A stretch of DNA of 64,000 nucleotides from Hsuehochloa calcarea (GCA_036346395.1 CM070598.1:8973517-9037516); one strand, 5' to 3'; counted from the first letter of the stretch, positions 34,501 to 45,429 are shown. The notes: generated by a model from the sequence alone, not told the origin. Program-made: numbers and translations.

Positions 34501-35773
34501 TAATAGACATTACTCAGGGTTCGATGTTCTTCATTCGCTTTGAGCATCACCGAGCCCTCCCACATATGTCAACTAGTGACCCATCTCCAAATTTTACCGA
34601 TCCTCGCATTGAGAGGTGTCAAGATCGACAAAATTCGTTTTGTTCGATCATGTGGTTTGTGGCACCAGTATCCAAGTACCACATGCCACTGCAGGTATCG
34701 CCTTCATACCCAAGGTTCACCTGTGCATGAGTTTCATTGAGAAAAATCTCAACAGATTCATCTTTTCTTGCTTCTGAGATTTCACAGGTTTGCACCATCA
34801 GAAGTGCTGGTTCATTCTCCTGGACTTGAGACACATTCACCTGTTCCTTGCGCTCGCGGCGAGGTTTACGACAATCCCTTGCAAAATGCCCATAAAGATT
34901 GCAATTAAAGCATTTTACCTTGGATTTGTCACGTTTGTTGGCTTGGGCACTGAACCCCTTCTGTTCGGAATTGCCTCTTCCATGTCCACGGTTCTGATAG
35001 CCACTTGAGCTGCCGCCATCGTTTCTCCAGCCACCTTGATGCCTGTTCTTAGTGCGAGTCGCCCATTCCTCCTCAGTGAGTAATAGGCGTCCGGCACCAT
35101 CTTGATGTTGGCTGTGACTCAACCGATCTTCAACAGACTTCAGTCTCCCGGTGAGCTCCTCGAGTGTCATAGTACTTAAGTCAAGGAGTTGTTCGATTGA
35201 GATGGCCACTTGAGAGTACTTGTCAGGTACCACCCGCAGGAACTTCTTAACCACCTTCTCTTCTTTGATGTTGTCGCCAAGGGTATGCATGTTGTTCACA
35301 AGACCAGAGAGACGCATTGAGAAATCATCTATGGTCTCTGTCTCTTTCATGTGAATGGCCTCAAACTCCTTGCTCAAGGCCTGCAGTCGTGCTTCCCGGA
35401 CTCGATCAACTCCCATGCGCATGGTTACGATAGCCTCCCATCTGATTTTGTTTGTATTCTTGGATGCTAGTGACGCTAGCATCTCCGGAGGTACCGCTTT
35501 GGAGGATGGTGCGCGGCGCCATTCGATCAATTCGAACTCGGTGCGCTGGTTCCACCGCTTCCCGGACTCCACGAGCACGGAGATTAACCCTCATGATCGG
35601 CGCCCAATCATTGTAATTGGTGCGGCGTGAGAGTGGGATATCTCGAGAAACGATTTCTCTTGGCGCCGTCTCGGTGCTCCATTCCATACGCGCGCTTCGT
35701 ATGATCGCCGACCACTGCTGCCGCCGTGGGATCCAGTGTATGGAGGGGACACTGATCTTGTACCCCTTGGCAT
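31512..35773 (-). pseudogene. Copia gag-pol polyprotein, broken by frameshifts
   Basis: The likely start is the ATG at 35773. Gag follows with a zinc knuckle (CFNCNLYGHFARDC). The protease motif LDTGA comes near 34650. The pre-integrase region (HARFGH, CDSCLVGKQ) and the integrase core begin at 33918-34565. Integrase end, reverse transcriptase with YVDDLII, and the start of RNase H form a long open stretch at 31843-33801. RNase H ends at 31512-31838 with ADILTKPLG. Breaks are near 35575, 34600, 33910, 33790 and 31840; the last is a stop plus frameshift at the SSCEAEY site. At least one gag break coincides with loss of bases at a CTG, so some may be sequence errors. Confidence 0.88.
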
Positions 35774-35796
35774 CGTCAGAGGATCGGTTGTTAACC

Positions 35797-35808
35797 GCTC
35801 TGATACCA
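35797..35808 (-). other. Primer binding site of the Copia element
   Basis: The minus strand reads TGGTATCAGAGC, complementary to the 3' end of plant initiator Met tRNA, two bases inside the 5' LTR. Confidence 0.9.
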
Positions 35809-35810
35809 AT

Positions 35811-36207
35811 TGACAGAATCGGCTTTATTCTTGCTCTGCTATTCTCGATAGCGAGCGAAAAACACACTTGTGTTTGAGGCGATGAACAGTGTAAAACGAC
35901 AAAATTCAGTTATCACAGAGGCGAATACGAAGCTGTATTTTGCCGAGCTTTTGCATCTTGCTACGGCTTGTAACTCTTCCATTTATTCTCAGTAACAAAC
36001 AGAATTCAGTTACATGCAAAGTGGAGTCCTATTCTTACTCTAGAGCCTGAAGAATAGTTCTACTGAATAATAGAGGAGAAAACAGATTTTTGACTGAGAC
36101 TTACATGCCGGATTCTTAGTAATCTCTAATACAAACTTAATCAAGAAAACACCTGACTTATTTTGCTGAAGAGAAACAAAATACATTGCAGTGAAATTAA
36201 ACTAACA
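35811..36207 (-). repeat. 5' LTR of the Copia element (397 bp)
   Basis: Partner of 31101-31502, joined to the primer binding site on its inner side. Confidence 0.93.
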
Positions 36208-37550
36208 GCCACGGCGCGCAGGAGGCGTCCTCGTCCCAGAAGCTGCCGACCGGCTTGTCGGCGGAGGTCAGCGGGCCCACGGGGAGGACATCGGGGAAGA
36301 GCGCGAAGGCTCCCGGCTCAAGCTCTTGGAAGGAGTTGCAGACGATGGCCTCGGCGAGGTGGGTGGCCGCGTTGTTCCGGAGGATCAGCTGGAATATGAC
36401 TGGCTGGCCCTTGGGGTCGCCGACGCGGTTCCACGAGAACTCCGACGTGTCGATGGGCGGCATCGCCGGAGCCAGCTGAAACGCGCCGCGCCACCTTGGC
36501 AGACCTCTCTCGTCAAGAACACCGTCCCTTATCAGCTCAGGAATGCCGATCCTCGTCGCGAACATCGCCGCCGACGACGGGCAGAAGCCGGCGGCCCGGA
36601 GGCCGAGCCTCTTCGCCACGGGAAAGGCCCACGCCATGTTCACGTCGGCGATCATCCACGTGATCCTTTCTCCACCCTCCGCTGACACATTGACCCTTCC
36701 GATGAGCTTCTCCAGCTCGCCGGGCATGACCTCCGAGAACGACTCAGTGAGCCGGCCGAGGTCCTTGCGGTCCTCGCCGTGGCCCAGCCCGTCCGGTATG
36801 GACACCATGTCGATCCCTCCAAGGTTGCCGTCTTTGGTAGCTAAGGCACCAAGAATGAGGCCGCGGTTGAGCTCGGTGTTGACGAAGGTGACCTTGACGC
36901 CGTGCTCGCCGAGGCAGTGGGAGAGCTCCATTAGAGGGACGACATGGCCCTGGGCGGGGAAGGGCAAGACCAGCACATGGGGTGCGCCCATGGTGAGTGC
37001 TGCAAACTGGAAGTGGAACCGAGATGCGGCACAAACGCACAAGTGGTTGCGTCGTAAGCCTCTTTGGTGGAACAGAGCCTGCCACGCTGTCTTTATGTAC
37101 GGACAAATCAAATGGTTTGAGCCACACTACCGGTTCACAAAAGACGAAGTGACGACCAACAAAAAAAAACAAACTACATATTTTTAAAAGAGAAATACTT
37201 CTCCAAAATCCATATCCGATTTCAAGACGTGGAGCCACTTCATCGACACTATCCTTTCGCTGACTCCAACCACACATTACATTTATCTCCCTTTCCAAAA
37301 CCATCACCCTCTCTCTCATCAATCACTCAATTGCCGCTGACGCTAGTGTGTATCTACGTGTTATTCCATATTAGAACGGTCATGGGAAGGTGAGGAGACA
37401 CAGCGTGGAGTGGCACCATGATAGAGCCAGCGGGTAGAAGCAGCGGTGTTGTGGGTAGCCTGCACGCTTTCGCGGGAAGGTGAGGACTCAGATGTTCTTA
37501 TCAGTTATCAGGGCGACCCAATCGGTGCTACTGCATCAGATGATGCATCA

Positions 37551-37794
37551 CCAAATTTGTACAACTCTGTTGGCCATAGGCTTCTCCTTTGCTACTTTTT
37601 TTTAAAAAATGAAAGAACGGTTATCTTGATAGACAGCTATTCATATGATCCTAAATATAGTTTGAATTGAATTGAGCCTCGCTTAGTTGTCGGTCGTGTG
37701 AGTCTACACCCATGACCTCACCGCCCAGCGAGTCCTCTTTAGCTTAAATTTTGGTATTATTCCTTCTTAATTAAATCGAACAATAAGTATAGTT
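37551..37794. repeat. Upstream repeat of UGT-C, shared with 29578-29835
   Basis: Same orientation and about 560 bases above the UGT-C start, with small indels relative to the UGT-B copy. Confidence 0.8.
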
Positions 37795-38290
37795 GTCGTG
37801 GGAAGGTGGGGAACCCTCCGTGTTCCGCCGCGCACTCATATGTGACGACGTTGCCTGTCGTAAATGTTGTCACTGCCAATCCAATACCATCGTTGTTGTA
37901 AGCGGGAAGGTCAACAACCGCGATGTCCCAACGAGCACGAAGCTGTGGTAGCGAGCGGTCGTGTGGCCGCAGGTGAGCACGTCGAGATTTTTTTTACTCT
38001 TATTTAATTTTTAATAAAACTTGATAATTTTTTTTTGAAACTTGTTGAAACTTGAGTTCTAAAATCTAAAACTTTTTAAAACTTCTTGAAACATGTTGAA
38101 ACTTGAGTTCCAAAATCCGAAACTTGTTGAAATTTGGACTTGAAATTTTATTGAAATCTTCTAGAAATACGAAACACGTAGAAAGCTAATCGAAACTTTA
38201 CACTCGAAATCTGAACCTTTTAAGCAACTGGAACTCCACGAAACTACTATAACGTTAAAAATGCATTCCAACGATATAGCGTGAACTAGC
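37795..38290. other. Intergenic with AAACTTG-type simple repeats
   Basis: From 37980 to 38220 phrases such as GAAACTTGTTGAAACTTGAG recur irregularly. I see no gene. Confidence 0.45.
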
Positions 38291-38534
38291 AGCTCACTTT
38301 TAAAAAAACAAAACAAAAAGGCTACATCAAGTGTGGAAAACAGCTCAGCGCAATTCACTTAGTTTTCTAAGCTGCAGTATGTATATATTAAGGGAAAAGG
38401 GGATTTCGCTAGCTCACTTAAAAAAACAAAACAAAACAAAAAGGCTACATCAAGTGTGGAAAGCAGCTCAGCGCAATTCACTTAGTTTTCTAAGCTGCAG
38501 TATGTATATATTAAGGGAAAAAGGGATTTCGCTA
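38291..38534. repeat. Tandem duplication, 120-base unit
   Basis: Units starting AGCTCACTT begin at 38291 and 38411 and are nearly identical through GGATTTCGCTA. They differ mainly in the length of an ACAAAACAAA run, pointing to a recent event. Confidence 0.9.
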
Positions 38535-39599
38535 ATCTTGAGCTACATAACGCACTGGCTGATTGATTGGCAGAGTACGACGTCGATCCATTGAAATGGT
38601 TGAAAGGTTGGTGCACTGAGAGCCCCATCAGTGTTGCTTCCATACATCACCCACTCAAGGGGAGGATTTATTTAATATCTGTGCACCCATTGAGATTTGA
38701 AGTGGTTGAGCGTTGTGGCTGAAGTACATCGATTTCCTCGTCAGGTTATTACACGGTTTTGCCGACCAAGACTGGTCAGCAATACTCAGCCCATGAGATA
38801 TCAAAGCGGCCGAGACAACGTCCCAAGTCCCAACAAAAAGAAGCGTAGAAGCCGCGCAAATGTTTTCGTTTCATGGTGTACACCCTACGTACGGCCTGGA
38901 TCGGCGGCTTGTCGCTCGGCACGCTACCATACCCTTAGCAAGCAGCTCACAGGGACAGATGTAAGGTTCGTACTTTTGAATTGAACCCTAAGAAATATTG
39001 ATATGGGTAGTCTAACGAATCGTATAAAGTCAATTCGTTGTCAATGCAATAACCTGTAGCACATTAACTCGCCCAACCATACGTTTTGATAATACCACTT
39101 GGTCACGAACAAGTGGAGATGATCTCCTTGCAATTTCCCCAAGAGCAAGCAAGATCAACGAAGAAATCACACAATTCTATGAGGGCAGCCGACGGCTTGC
39201 ACAAACCGTAGAACATACAATGCAATGTTTTCTTTGATCAAATTTTATAGTACCCTTCCTAGGGCTGGCTACACACTTTAAATAGGGAGTTATCCCCCCT
39301 CTTGGTTCGGCCAAAAACAAGAGTCCAATCATATTCGGTCACAGAGGCCGAAAGTGACTCCAAGACGCGTTAAACTCTAACTCTGAAAGCAATAAAGATA
39401 CATGGCCGGATATTAAAAGATATATTAACCAAATAATAGGCATGCGAACGTACTTTCGGATCTGAACATCAATAATCAATTTTAGAATCAAATTCAACTC
39501 AAATTCGTATTCCAATTTTAGACTAAAATTTAGAATCCAATTGGGGCCGATTTCGAACTCAACTTGTATTTCGGATTTGGGCTTGGATTTCAATGTTGA
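38535..39599. other. Intergenic between UGT-C and UGT-D
   Basis: No gene or element ends recognised. The stretch 39460-39590 has repeated AATTCGTATTCCAA-like phrases resembling, weakly, the satellite at 8.7-10 kb. Confidence 0.4.
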
Positions 39600-40029
39600 T
39601 CGCTCCTTTCGGAAGTTCTCATACGAGGAGCCCCCTCGGCGACACTGCGAGCCGCATCCTTGAGCGCGCGCACCCTCTCCCCGATCCCCTCATCGGCGAT
39701 GGCTTGCTCCACCTTGCTCCTCACCTCCCCCTTCATTATGATGCCGTCCGCGCAGGGCGACACCGCCAAGCCGGTCCTTCACATGTTGCAGAATGCAGAT
39801 GTAGCTCCGGTTCAGGAATTGGTCCGTTGTTTGTATCAATATTCTTCATTTGGATGGTTGGTTGTTTAAACATGCCAAAAGAGGAAAATGCATTAGTTGT
39901 GTAAGCATATATTTTCTTATGTATTTTGTTTAATGCTTTATGTTTCACCTCATTTGATGCATAGACATAGTTCATTAGTTTAAATTCTCATCTTATGTCT
40001 ATGAATATCCAAATGTTGTTATTGATAAT

Positions 40030-40123
40030 GGATTTGTCATCAATCACCAAAAAGGGGGAGATTGAAAGATCTAGACCCGCCATTATGAGTTAATGGAGTG
40101 TTTTGGTGATTAATGACAAATCC
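40030..40123 (+). repeat. Hairpin enclosing a polypurine tract and LTR start
   Basis: Stem 40030-40052 pairs with 40101-40123 at 22 of 23 positions. The 48-base loop contains the polypurine tract and the LTR start, and a smaller hairpin CCATTA-TGAGT-TAATGG at 40080-40096. Confidence 0.8.
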
Positions 40124-40429
40124 AAATATGAGACTAACTCTTTTATCAAGTATTATCTTGTGTAGTCTCATTTGGATATAAAGGTGAAACACAACGAGGT
40201 ATGCAATCGACATCTCAATCTTATATATTGTTGCATTTCTCGGATCCAAAATATAGGATTGAACTCAACCATAAGTTAAACTTGAATATGTGCATATGAC
40301 CTTATTACACATTTGTGTATGCACACATTTAGGGAGAGTTTTATCCTATACTTTGTGGTTTCATTAGTATTGATCCATATTCCATTCTCCACATATATTT
40401 GGGATCTTTACGTTGAAACAAAACCTTTG

Positions 40430-40555
40430 AGTATACAAAACTTGTGTAGTTCGTATATACTCATGTTATGAGTATATAGAACATGTGTAGTTCTTGTATA
40501 CTCATGATAGAGTATATATATAACTTGTGTAGTTTATATATACTCATTTGTTCTC
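40430..40555 (+). repeat. Three tandem hairpin units of about 43 bases
   Basis: Each unit reads GAGTATA ... TGTGTAGTT ... TATACTC, so each can fold on itself. The stem bases vary between units while pairing is mostly kept. The mirror copy lies at about 41850-41975. Confidence 0.7.
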
Positions 40556-40588
40556 TCATTTATCGTCATTAAATTTATTAGAATTTAA

Positions 40589-40682
40589 GTGGTTATCATC
40601 AATTACCAAAAAGGGAAAGATTGAGGTATCTTATCCCACCATTATGAGTTAATGGTATGGTGTGGTAATTAATGATGATCAC
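40589..40682 (+). repeat. Second polypurine-type hairpin
   Basis: Stem 40589-40608 pairs with 40663-40682 at 17 of 20 positions and encloses AAAAAGGGAAAGATTGAGG and CCATTA-TGAGT-TAATGG (40639-40655). It repeats the layout of 40030-40123 with different stem bases. Confidence 0.7.
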
Positions 40683-40748
40683 ATTGTGGAACTAACATTT
40701 TTCATGAGTTGGATATATAGGTTATGTTCCAGGATGATGAAGACTTGG

Positions 40749-41000
40749 GATGATCATGAGTTGATCATCAAGTCATGAGCTTGGTGTAAATGATGCATCA
40801 TGAGTTGATGCTAATCAAGAAGAGATGATCATGAGTTGATCATCAAGACAAGAGAAGACCCATCATGTGTTGATGGAGGTCAAGTGAAGGAATGCATCAT
40901 GCGTTGATGCATGTGAAGAATCAGGATGAAGAAATCATCATGTGTTGATGATGTTCAAGACAAGATCCCGAAGTGAAGAAATCATCATGAGTTGATGATT
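40749..41000 (+). repeat. Array of seven short hairpins with a constant TGNGT loop
   Basis: Hairpins lie at 40749-40769, 40795-40811, 40824-40844, 40857-40881, 40892-40912, 40934-40952 and 40980-41000. Each has the form (stem)ATCA-TGNGT-TGAT(stem). The outer stem bases differ (GATG, GC, GATG, CC, ATGC, ATC, AATC) and the partner side changes to match. The mirror copy is at about 41405-41655. Confidence 0.85.
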
Positions 41001-41366
41001 GTCAAAGTCAAGGACCCGGACTTGAAGTGTTGGTGTGACTAAAGTGCATGGACTTCAACCATTTGCAAAAACACATTTGCAAAGTATAGTCACATGCTAC
41101 AAAGATTGAATGCATGAGCATCGGCTATTTGCAAAACACATTCGCAAATAATAGCTCCATGCATAGATGAGCTAGAGCAAACACAATGAGCTATCAACAC
41201 ATGACTAACTCATGCTACTAGTCAAGACCCCTCTTAATAGTACAGCAATCCTATACTAGCAATCCGGTCTATCAACCAAACACCGAGACCGGTAAAAGAC
41301 TAGGAACACATCCTTAGCCCTAGCTAGTCATACCTTTGCCTTGCATCTTCTTGAAGCTTGATGACG

Positions 41367-42342
41367 CACACCAACACTTCAAGTCCGGGTCCTTGACTTT
41401 GACAATCATCAACTCATGATGATTTCTTAACTTCGGGATCTTGTCTTGAACATCATCAACACATGATGATTTCTTCATCCTGATTCTTCACATGCATCAA
41501 CGCATGATGCATTCCTTCACTTGACCTCCATCAACACATGGTGGGTCTTCTCTTGTCTTGATGATCAACTCATGATCATCTCTTCTTGATTAGCATCAAC
41601 TCATGATGCATCATTTACACCAAGCTCATGACTTGATGATCAACTCATGATCATCCCAAGTCTTCATCATCCTAGAACATAACCTATATATCCAACTCAT
41701 GGAAAATGTTAGTTCCACAATGTGATCATCATTAATTACCACACCATACCATTAACTCATAATGGTGGGACAAGATACCTCAATCTTTCCCTTTTTGGTA
41801 ATTGATGATAACCACTTAAATTCTCATAAATTTAATGACGATAAATGAGAGAACAAATGAGTATATATAAACTACACAAGTTATATATATACTCTATCAT
41901 GAGTATACAAGAACTACACAGGTTCTATATACTCATAACATGAGTATATACGAACTACACAAGTTTTGTATACTCAAAGGTTTTGTTTCAACGTAAAGAT
42001 CCCAAATATATGTGGAGAATGGAATATGGATCAATACTAATGAAACCACAAAGTATAGGATAAAACTCCCCCTAAATGTGTGCATACACAAATGTGTAAT
42101 AAGGTCATATGCACATATTCAAGTTTAACTTATGGTTGAGTTCAATCCTATATTTTGGATCCGAGAAATGCAATAATATATAAGATTGAGATGTCGATTG
42201 CATACCTCGTTGTGTTTCACCTTTATATCCAAATGAGACTACACAAAGATAATACTTGATAAAAGAGTTAGTCTCATATTTGGATTTGTCATTAATCACC
42301 AAAACACTCCATTAACTCATAATGGCGGGTCTAGATCTTTCA
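41367..42342 (-). repeat. Right arm of the 975 bp inverted repeat
   Basis: Inverted partner of 40063-41036, beginning at CACACCAACACTTCAAG and ending CTAGATCTTTCA. Confidence 0.9.
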
Positions 42343-43205
42343 TCAGTGTAGTAGGGCCAGCATAGGAACGGCGCCCCGTTCCTCACCCCTCCACTCGTCC
42401 AGCGTCGAGTTCCACCCGCAGTGCGACACGAAGCACGCCACGGCGTTGTGCGCCAGCACCTGTCGATCGATAGGAAAGCATCGGAACCATATCATCTCCT
42501 ACATATCCTCTAACACCGGTGCCGGCGACGCAGTGCTGGAACTCGTCGAGCCACGCCTCGCTCAGGTCGGTGGTGAAGTCCGGCCGCATCATCCACAGGA
42601 ACAACCGGCCGGTGAGCTCCGACCCTAGAGCCAACTCCTCGAACTACCGTGGATCAAAGATGGTAAAGCTGCTGAAGGCCACGTACACGACAGACTTGTC
42701 TGTCTACGCGTCGAGCCACTTGAGGCTCGTCATGTCCTCCGGCATGAACTGCCAGACGGGCTTCTGTGGCTGCCGGTCGGCGAACAAAGGGCCGATGGGC
42801 AGAATGTTCGGGTATAGCTTGAACGCGCAATGAGTTGCAAATGATGACCTCTGCGAGGTCCTTCGCCCGATTGTTCTGGGAGACTAGCTGGAAGATGACC
42901 GCTAGCCCTTCCGGCGCGCCGGTGTTTTTCCAGAGTATCAATGACGTGTGGAGCGGTGGTATCCCGGGCACTTTGTCGAACTTCCGCAACCATGAAGTTC
43001 AAGAAGAATATTGGAAATAGTTCCACATTGGTTGTGAGAAGAAAAAAATCACAACTTGTAAGTGTGAGAGAGATCTCACTTATTGGACTAGTCTTTTGGG
43101 GGAGAAGGCTCAATACCACTTATAAATATGTTGTTATAGGGCTTGCATGAAGCAGTCCGTGAGTTTAATTGTGTTCAGCCTATTTGGAACTGTGACCCGG
43201 GGAGT

Positions 43206-43944
43206 TGACGAGGATTAAAATCTTTGTGTATTACTTTAATACATAATTTAAAGACCATATGTCTTCATGATCATAACCCTTAAATCTAACGACCCCCGTG
43301 GTCATAAGAGTCGTAATCCATAAGGCTAACGACCCATGTGGTCGTAAGGATTCCAGAGGTTACTTATAGTTACCTTGGTTCGGACGAGGTCCTGTACCCG
43401 GTTCCCGACCAGGTGACTGCTCACAGAAGCCTTGAGCTAGAATCTGGAACTGACTCCAAGTAAATTCTTACCGTGTGACGAACAGGACACATGTTATATT
43501 TGCTCCATACTACGTGAAGATTCATGGTCTTAAGACACTGACAACAACAACTATTCGACAGAGTATCTCACAGCGCTAAACCGACGACCAGTTACTGTTT
43601 CACTAGCAGTAACAGTTCCTCCGATCAGACGTGTCCCTTCTAACACACGTCTTCTCCAGGAGCAACATCCATCTCTTTGTTGGTTATTTAAAGACGGAGA
43701 GCGGGGGAACAAAGGCATCAGATTGAGGCATCGTAATCAACACCAAATTCATGTGTCAACTCTGATTCAATAGCATAACAAGCATTAAGCTCGATGTAAT
43801 TAGGATTAGTCCACCGCCATGTTGAAGACACCTCTTGTAAAGGATGTAGTTCATAACAATAAAGAGCAACCCTATTCTCTCCTAAGAACCTTTGGTTATT
43901 TTCCTCTGTTTTATTTCGTAAGATCGGCGACTCGATCATCGACA
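43206..43944 (+). repeat. 5' LTR of the gypsy element (739 bp)
   Basis: It has about 40 extra bases near 43280-43320 relative to the 3' LTR, made by a local repeat of TAAGGCTAACGACCC-like phrases. Confidence 0.88.
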
Positions 43945-43945
43945 G

Positions 43946-43963
43946 CTGGCACCATCCGTTGGG
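43946..43963 (+). other. Primer binding site of the gypsy element
   Basis: CTGGCACCATCCGTTGGG follows the 5' LTR by one base. It resembles the TGGCGCCGTCTGTGGG type site common in Tat-lineage elements, with several changes. Confidence 0.6.
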
Positions 43964-45429
43964 AAGAAGGCGTTGGATTCTTGAAGATCGTTTTGCTCAA
44001 GCCTTCTTAATTCACTTCTTTCGCCCTGGCATCGCTTATGCGAACATGGCAGAGACTTGGGATGAAGAAATATGGTTCGACTTGGTGGACTACTCCGACC
44101 TCGACATAGATGCATGCATGCGCGCTATGGAAGAAAACGATATGTCCTCATCATCATCATCCACTGTCTCACACCTCGCTGAGACCAGCGATATCGACCG
44201 GATGGATGAAGATTCACCACCACCACCCGTGGCGCTTCCTGAGGAATAGGTCGTTTCGGCCTGTTCGGAACATCCGAATGCCTCTACAAGATGGGTCAAT
44301 CCGACCGCAAGAACGGTGACGGTAGCCCAACATTAGAGAGTCAACGTACTCTCAATGCTATCATGGGTGACCGGTATTCGCCAAAGTCTTCTACGTATTT
44401 CGGGAGCCAACCGACACTTGGTGAGAGTGTAAATGAAATTACCATTACCACTGGTCGAAGGCCAAGTGGGAATGATAAAACTCAGCATACGATCGGCAAT
44501 CCATCGGATCAGGCTGAATCCACCACAAAGCCCACCAGAGGTGGTAATCTTTAGTTGCTCTACATCGTGGAGGCTCTGCCGAAGCTCTGGAAGACTCCCT
44601 TAGCTACGGTTGGAGCTCGTCGGAAGATCGTTGTTGGAGGTATGAAGTTAATGCAATCGGAGATATCAATCAGTTTCCCGTGTACAATCCTTCGCAGTCT
44701 AACCCGTCATCACATCCTGGTGGAAATGGTATGGGCGCTCAAACACCACCTGTTGGAGGCAATCGAACTGATGGACATCCACCAGTTAATTTGTCTGTTA
44801 CTACCTCACAGCGTGTGATAAGTCGGACAAGGCAAGATGGGAGGTCGGAAGGACATTCGACTCATCTAACGTCTAATGCTAGTCAGAATACTCCAAGACC
44901 TTTGGTAACACTTCAAAACCTGCAACGAGTTCATGACCTTCTGGGTAACCCAGATCCTGCTTTAATAGATACTCCAAGTGACGTGCAACGTCCAGGACAG
45001 GTGTAAGAAAATGTACCACGGACAAAGGGGATTGCAAAGCTACACGATGACTTCGTCCCAGCGCTCCTCCCTCAGCAAAGGGCAACGTGGTCGGACGGAG
45101 GACCAGACGGTACCAAGACCCCCTCGTAGGTTTCGACCCGGGAATAACTAGGGAAGACGGATCTTCTCAGCAGCCACAACCCCTCCTCGTTAGGAGGAAC
45201 AACCTCTTGGTGCTGCTGACATGCGTCATCGTTTCAAATAAGCATGTGGTCAGAGGTATTATGTGAACGTCCACGATCGGGTTGGAACACCAGATACTAG
45301 ATATGCTAATTTAAGGAACCGGACCCCAACCAACTACAATCTGGCCCCTTTTCCAAAAAGGCACCAAGACTTCATAACAGGTTGTCGAGCCTTCTTAGTA
45401 GGCTCCAAACTGTACACTGGTCGGACAGG
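43964..45429 (+). other. Gypsy leader and N-terminal gag region, decayed
   Basis: Open pieces occur, for example 43959-44249 with an acidic, serine-rich stretch (EENDMSSSSSS), but no single frame continues and I recognise no domain. Confidence 0.45.

Larger units (their letters stand above)
31101..36207 (-). mobile_element. Ty1/copia LTR retrotransposon, 5107 bp
   Basis: LTRs begin TGACAGAATCGGC and end AACTAACA. Perfect target duplications GCCAC lie at 31096-31100 and 36208-36212. Transcription order is minus: 5' LTR at 35811-36207, then primer binding site, gag, protease, integrase, reverse transcriptase, RNase H, polypurine tract and 3' LTR. The last 260 bases of the LTRs are essentially identical, so the insertion is recent. 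The integrase-before-RT order defines it as Copia. Confidence 0.95.
30512..36991 (-). pseudogene. UGT-C: UGT83A1-like gene interrupted by a Copia element
   Basis: The 5' part (36991-36208) and 3' part (31095-30512) are in frame with each other once the element and one GCCAC copy are discounted, giving 455 codons with no other lesion. The start ATG is at 36991; upstream in-frame codons are not ATG. His16 in FPAQGH and Asp116 in IADVNMAW form the catalytic pair. The donor-sugar motif runs from WCPQHRVLAH to WPYFADQ. The insertion lies in the codon after CAPW, just before the LDAQPASSVVY strand. The gene has no intron at the position where UGT-A, B and E have one. It is a null allele in this genome; other accessions may have the intact form. 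Confidence 0.9.
40063..41036 (+). repeat. Left arm of the 975 bp inverted repeat
   Basis: Pairs with 41367-42342 at about 99 percent by eye (roughly ten differences seen). The central spacer 41037-41366 is unique. Confidence 0.9.
39828..42342. mobile_element. Rearranged Copia-type insert: internal 3' end plus two inverted LTR arms
   Basis: From 39828 to 40062 the DNA looks like the 3' untranslated part of a Copia element, ending in the polypurine tract AAAAAGGGGGAGAT. An LTR-like arm starts TGAAAGATCTAGACCC at 40063. Its inverted copy ends GGGTCTAGATCTTTCA at 42342. There is no polyprotein, no second polypurine tract outside the right arm, and no clean target duplication in UGT-D. It is therefore a rearranged or aberrantly integrated element. 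Confidence 0.75.
39600..42985 (-). pseudogene. UGT-D: UGT83A1-like pseudogene split by a foldback LTR insert
   Basis: The C-terminal part (39600-39827) and the middle part (42345-42985) both align with UGT-E (62580-62810 and 62805-63540). The insert at 39828-42342 lies after the motif for a C-terminal FADQ-like region. The middle part still reads VLAHNAVACFVSHCGWNS, but an insertion just after it, a scrambled stretch where UGT-E has its PSPG intron, and several other frameshifts break the frame. The N-terminal exon is absent: homology ends near 42985 where TRIM-like sequence starts. Confidence 0.85.

Noticed and set aside
36992..37111. Forty extra N-terminal codons on UGT-C
   Set aside because: The upstream codon is TTG, and the extension does not match any paralogue; homology begins at the ATG at 36991.
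40749..41000. A CRISPR-like array, because short repeats recur at near-regular spacing
   Set aside because: Repeats are self-complementary with variable stems, spacing is irregular, the context is a plant LTR, and there are no cas genes.
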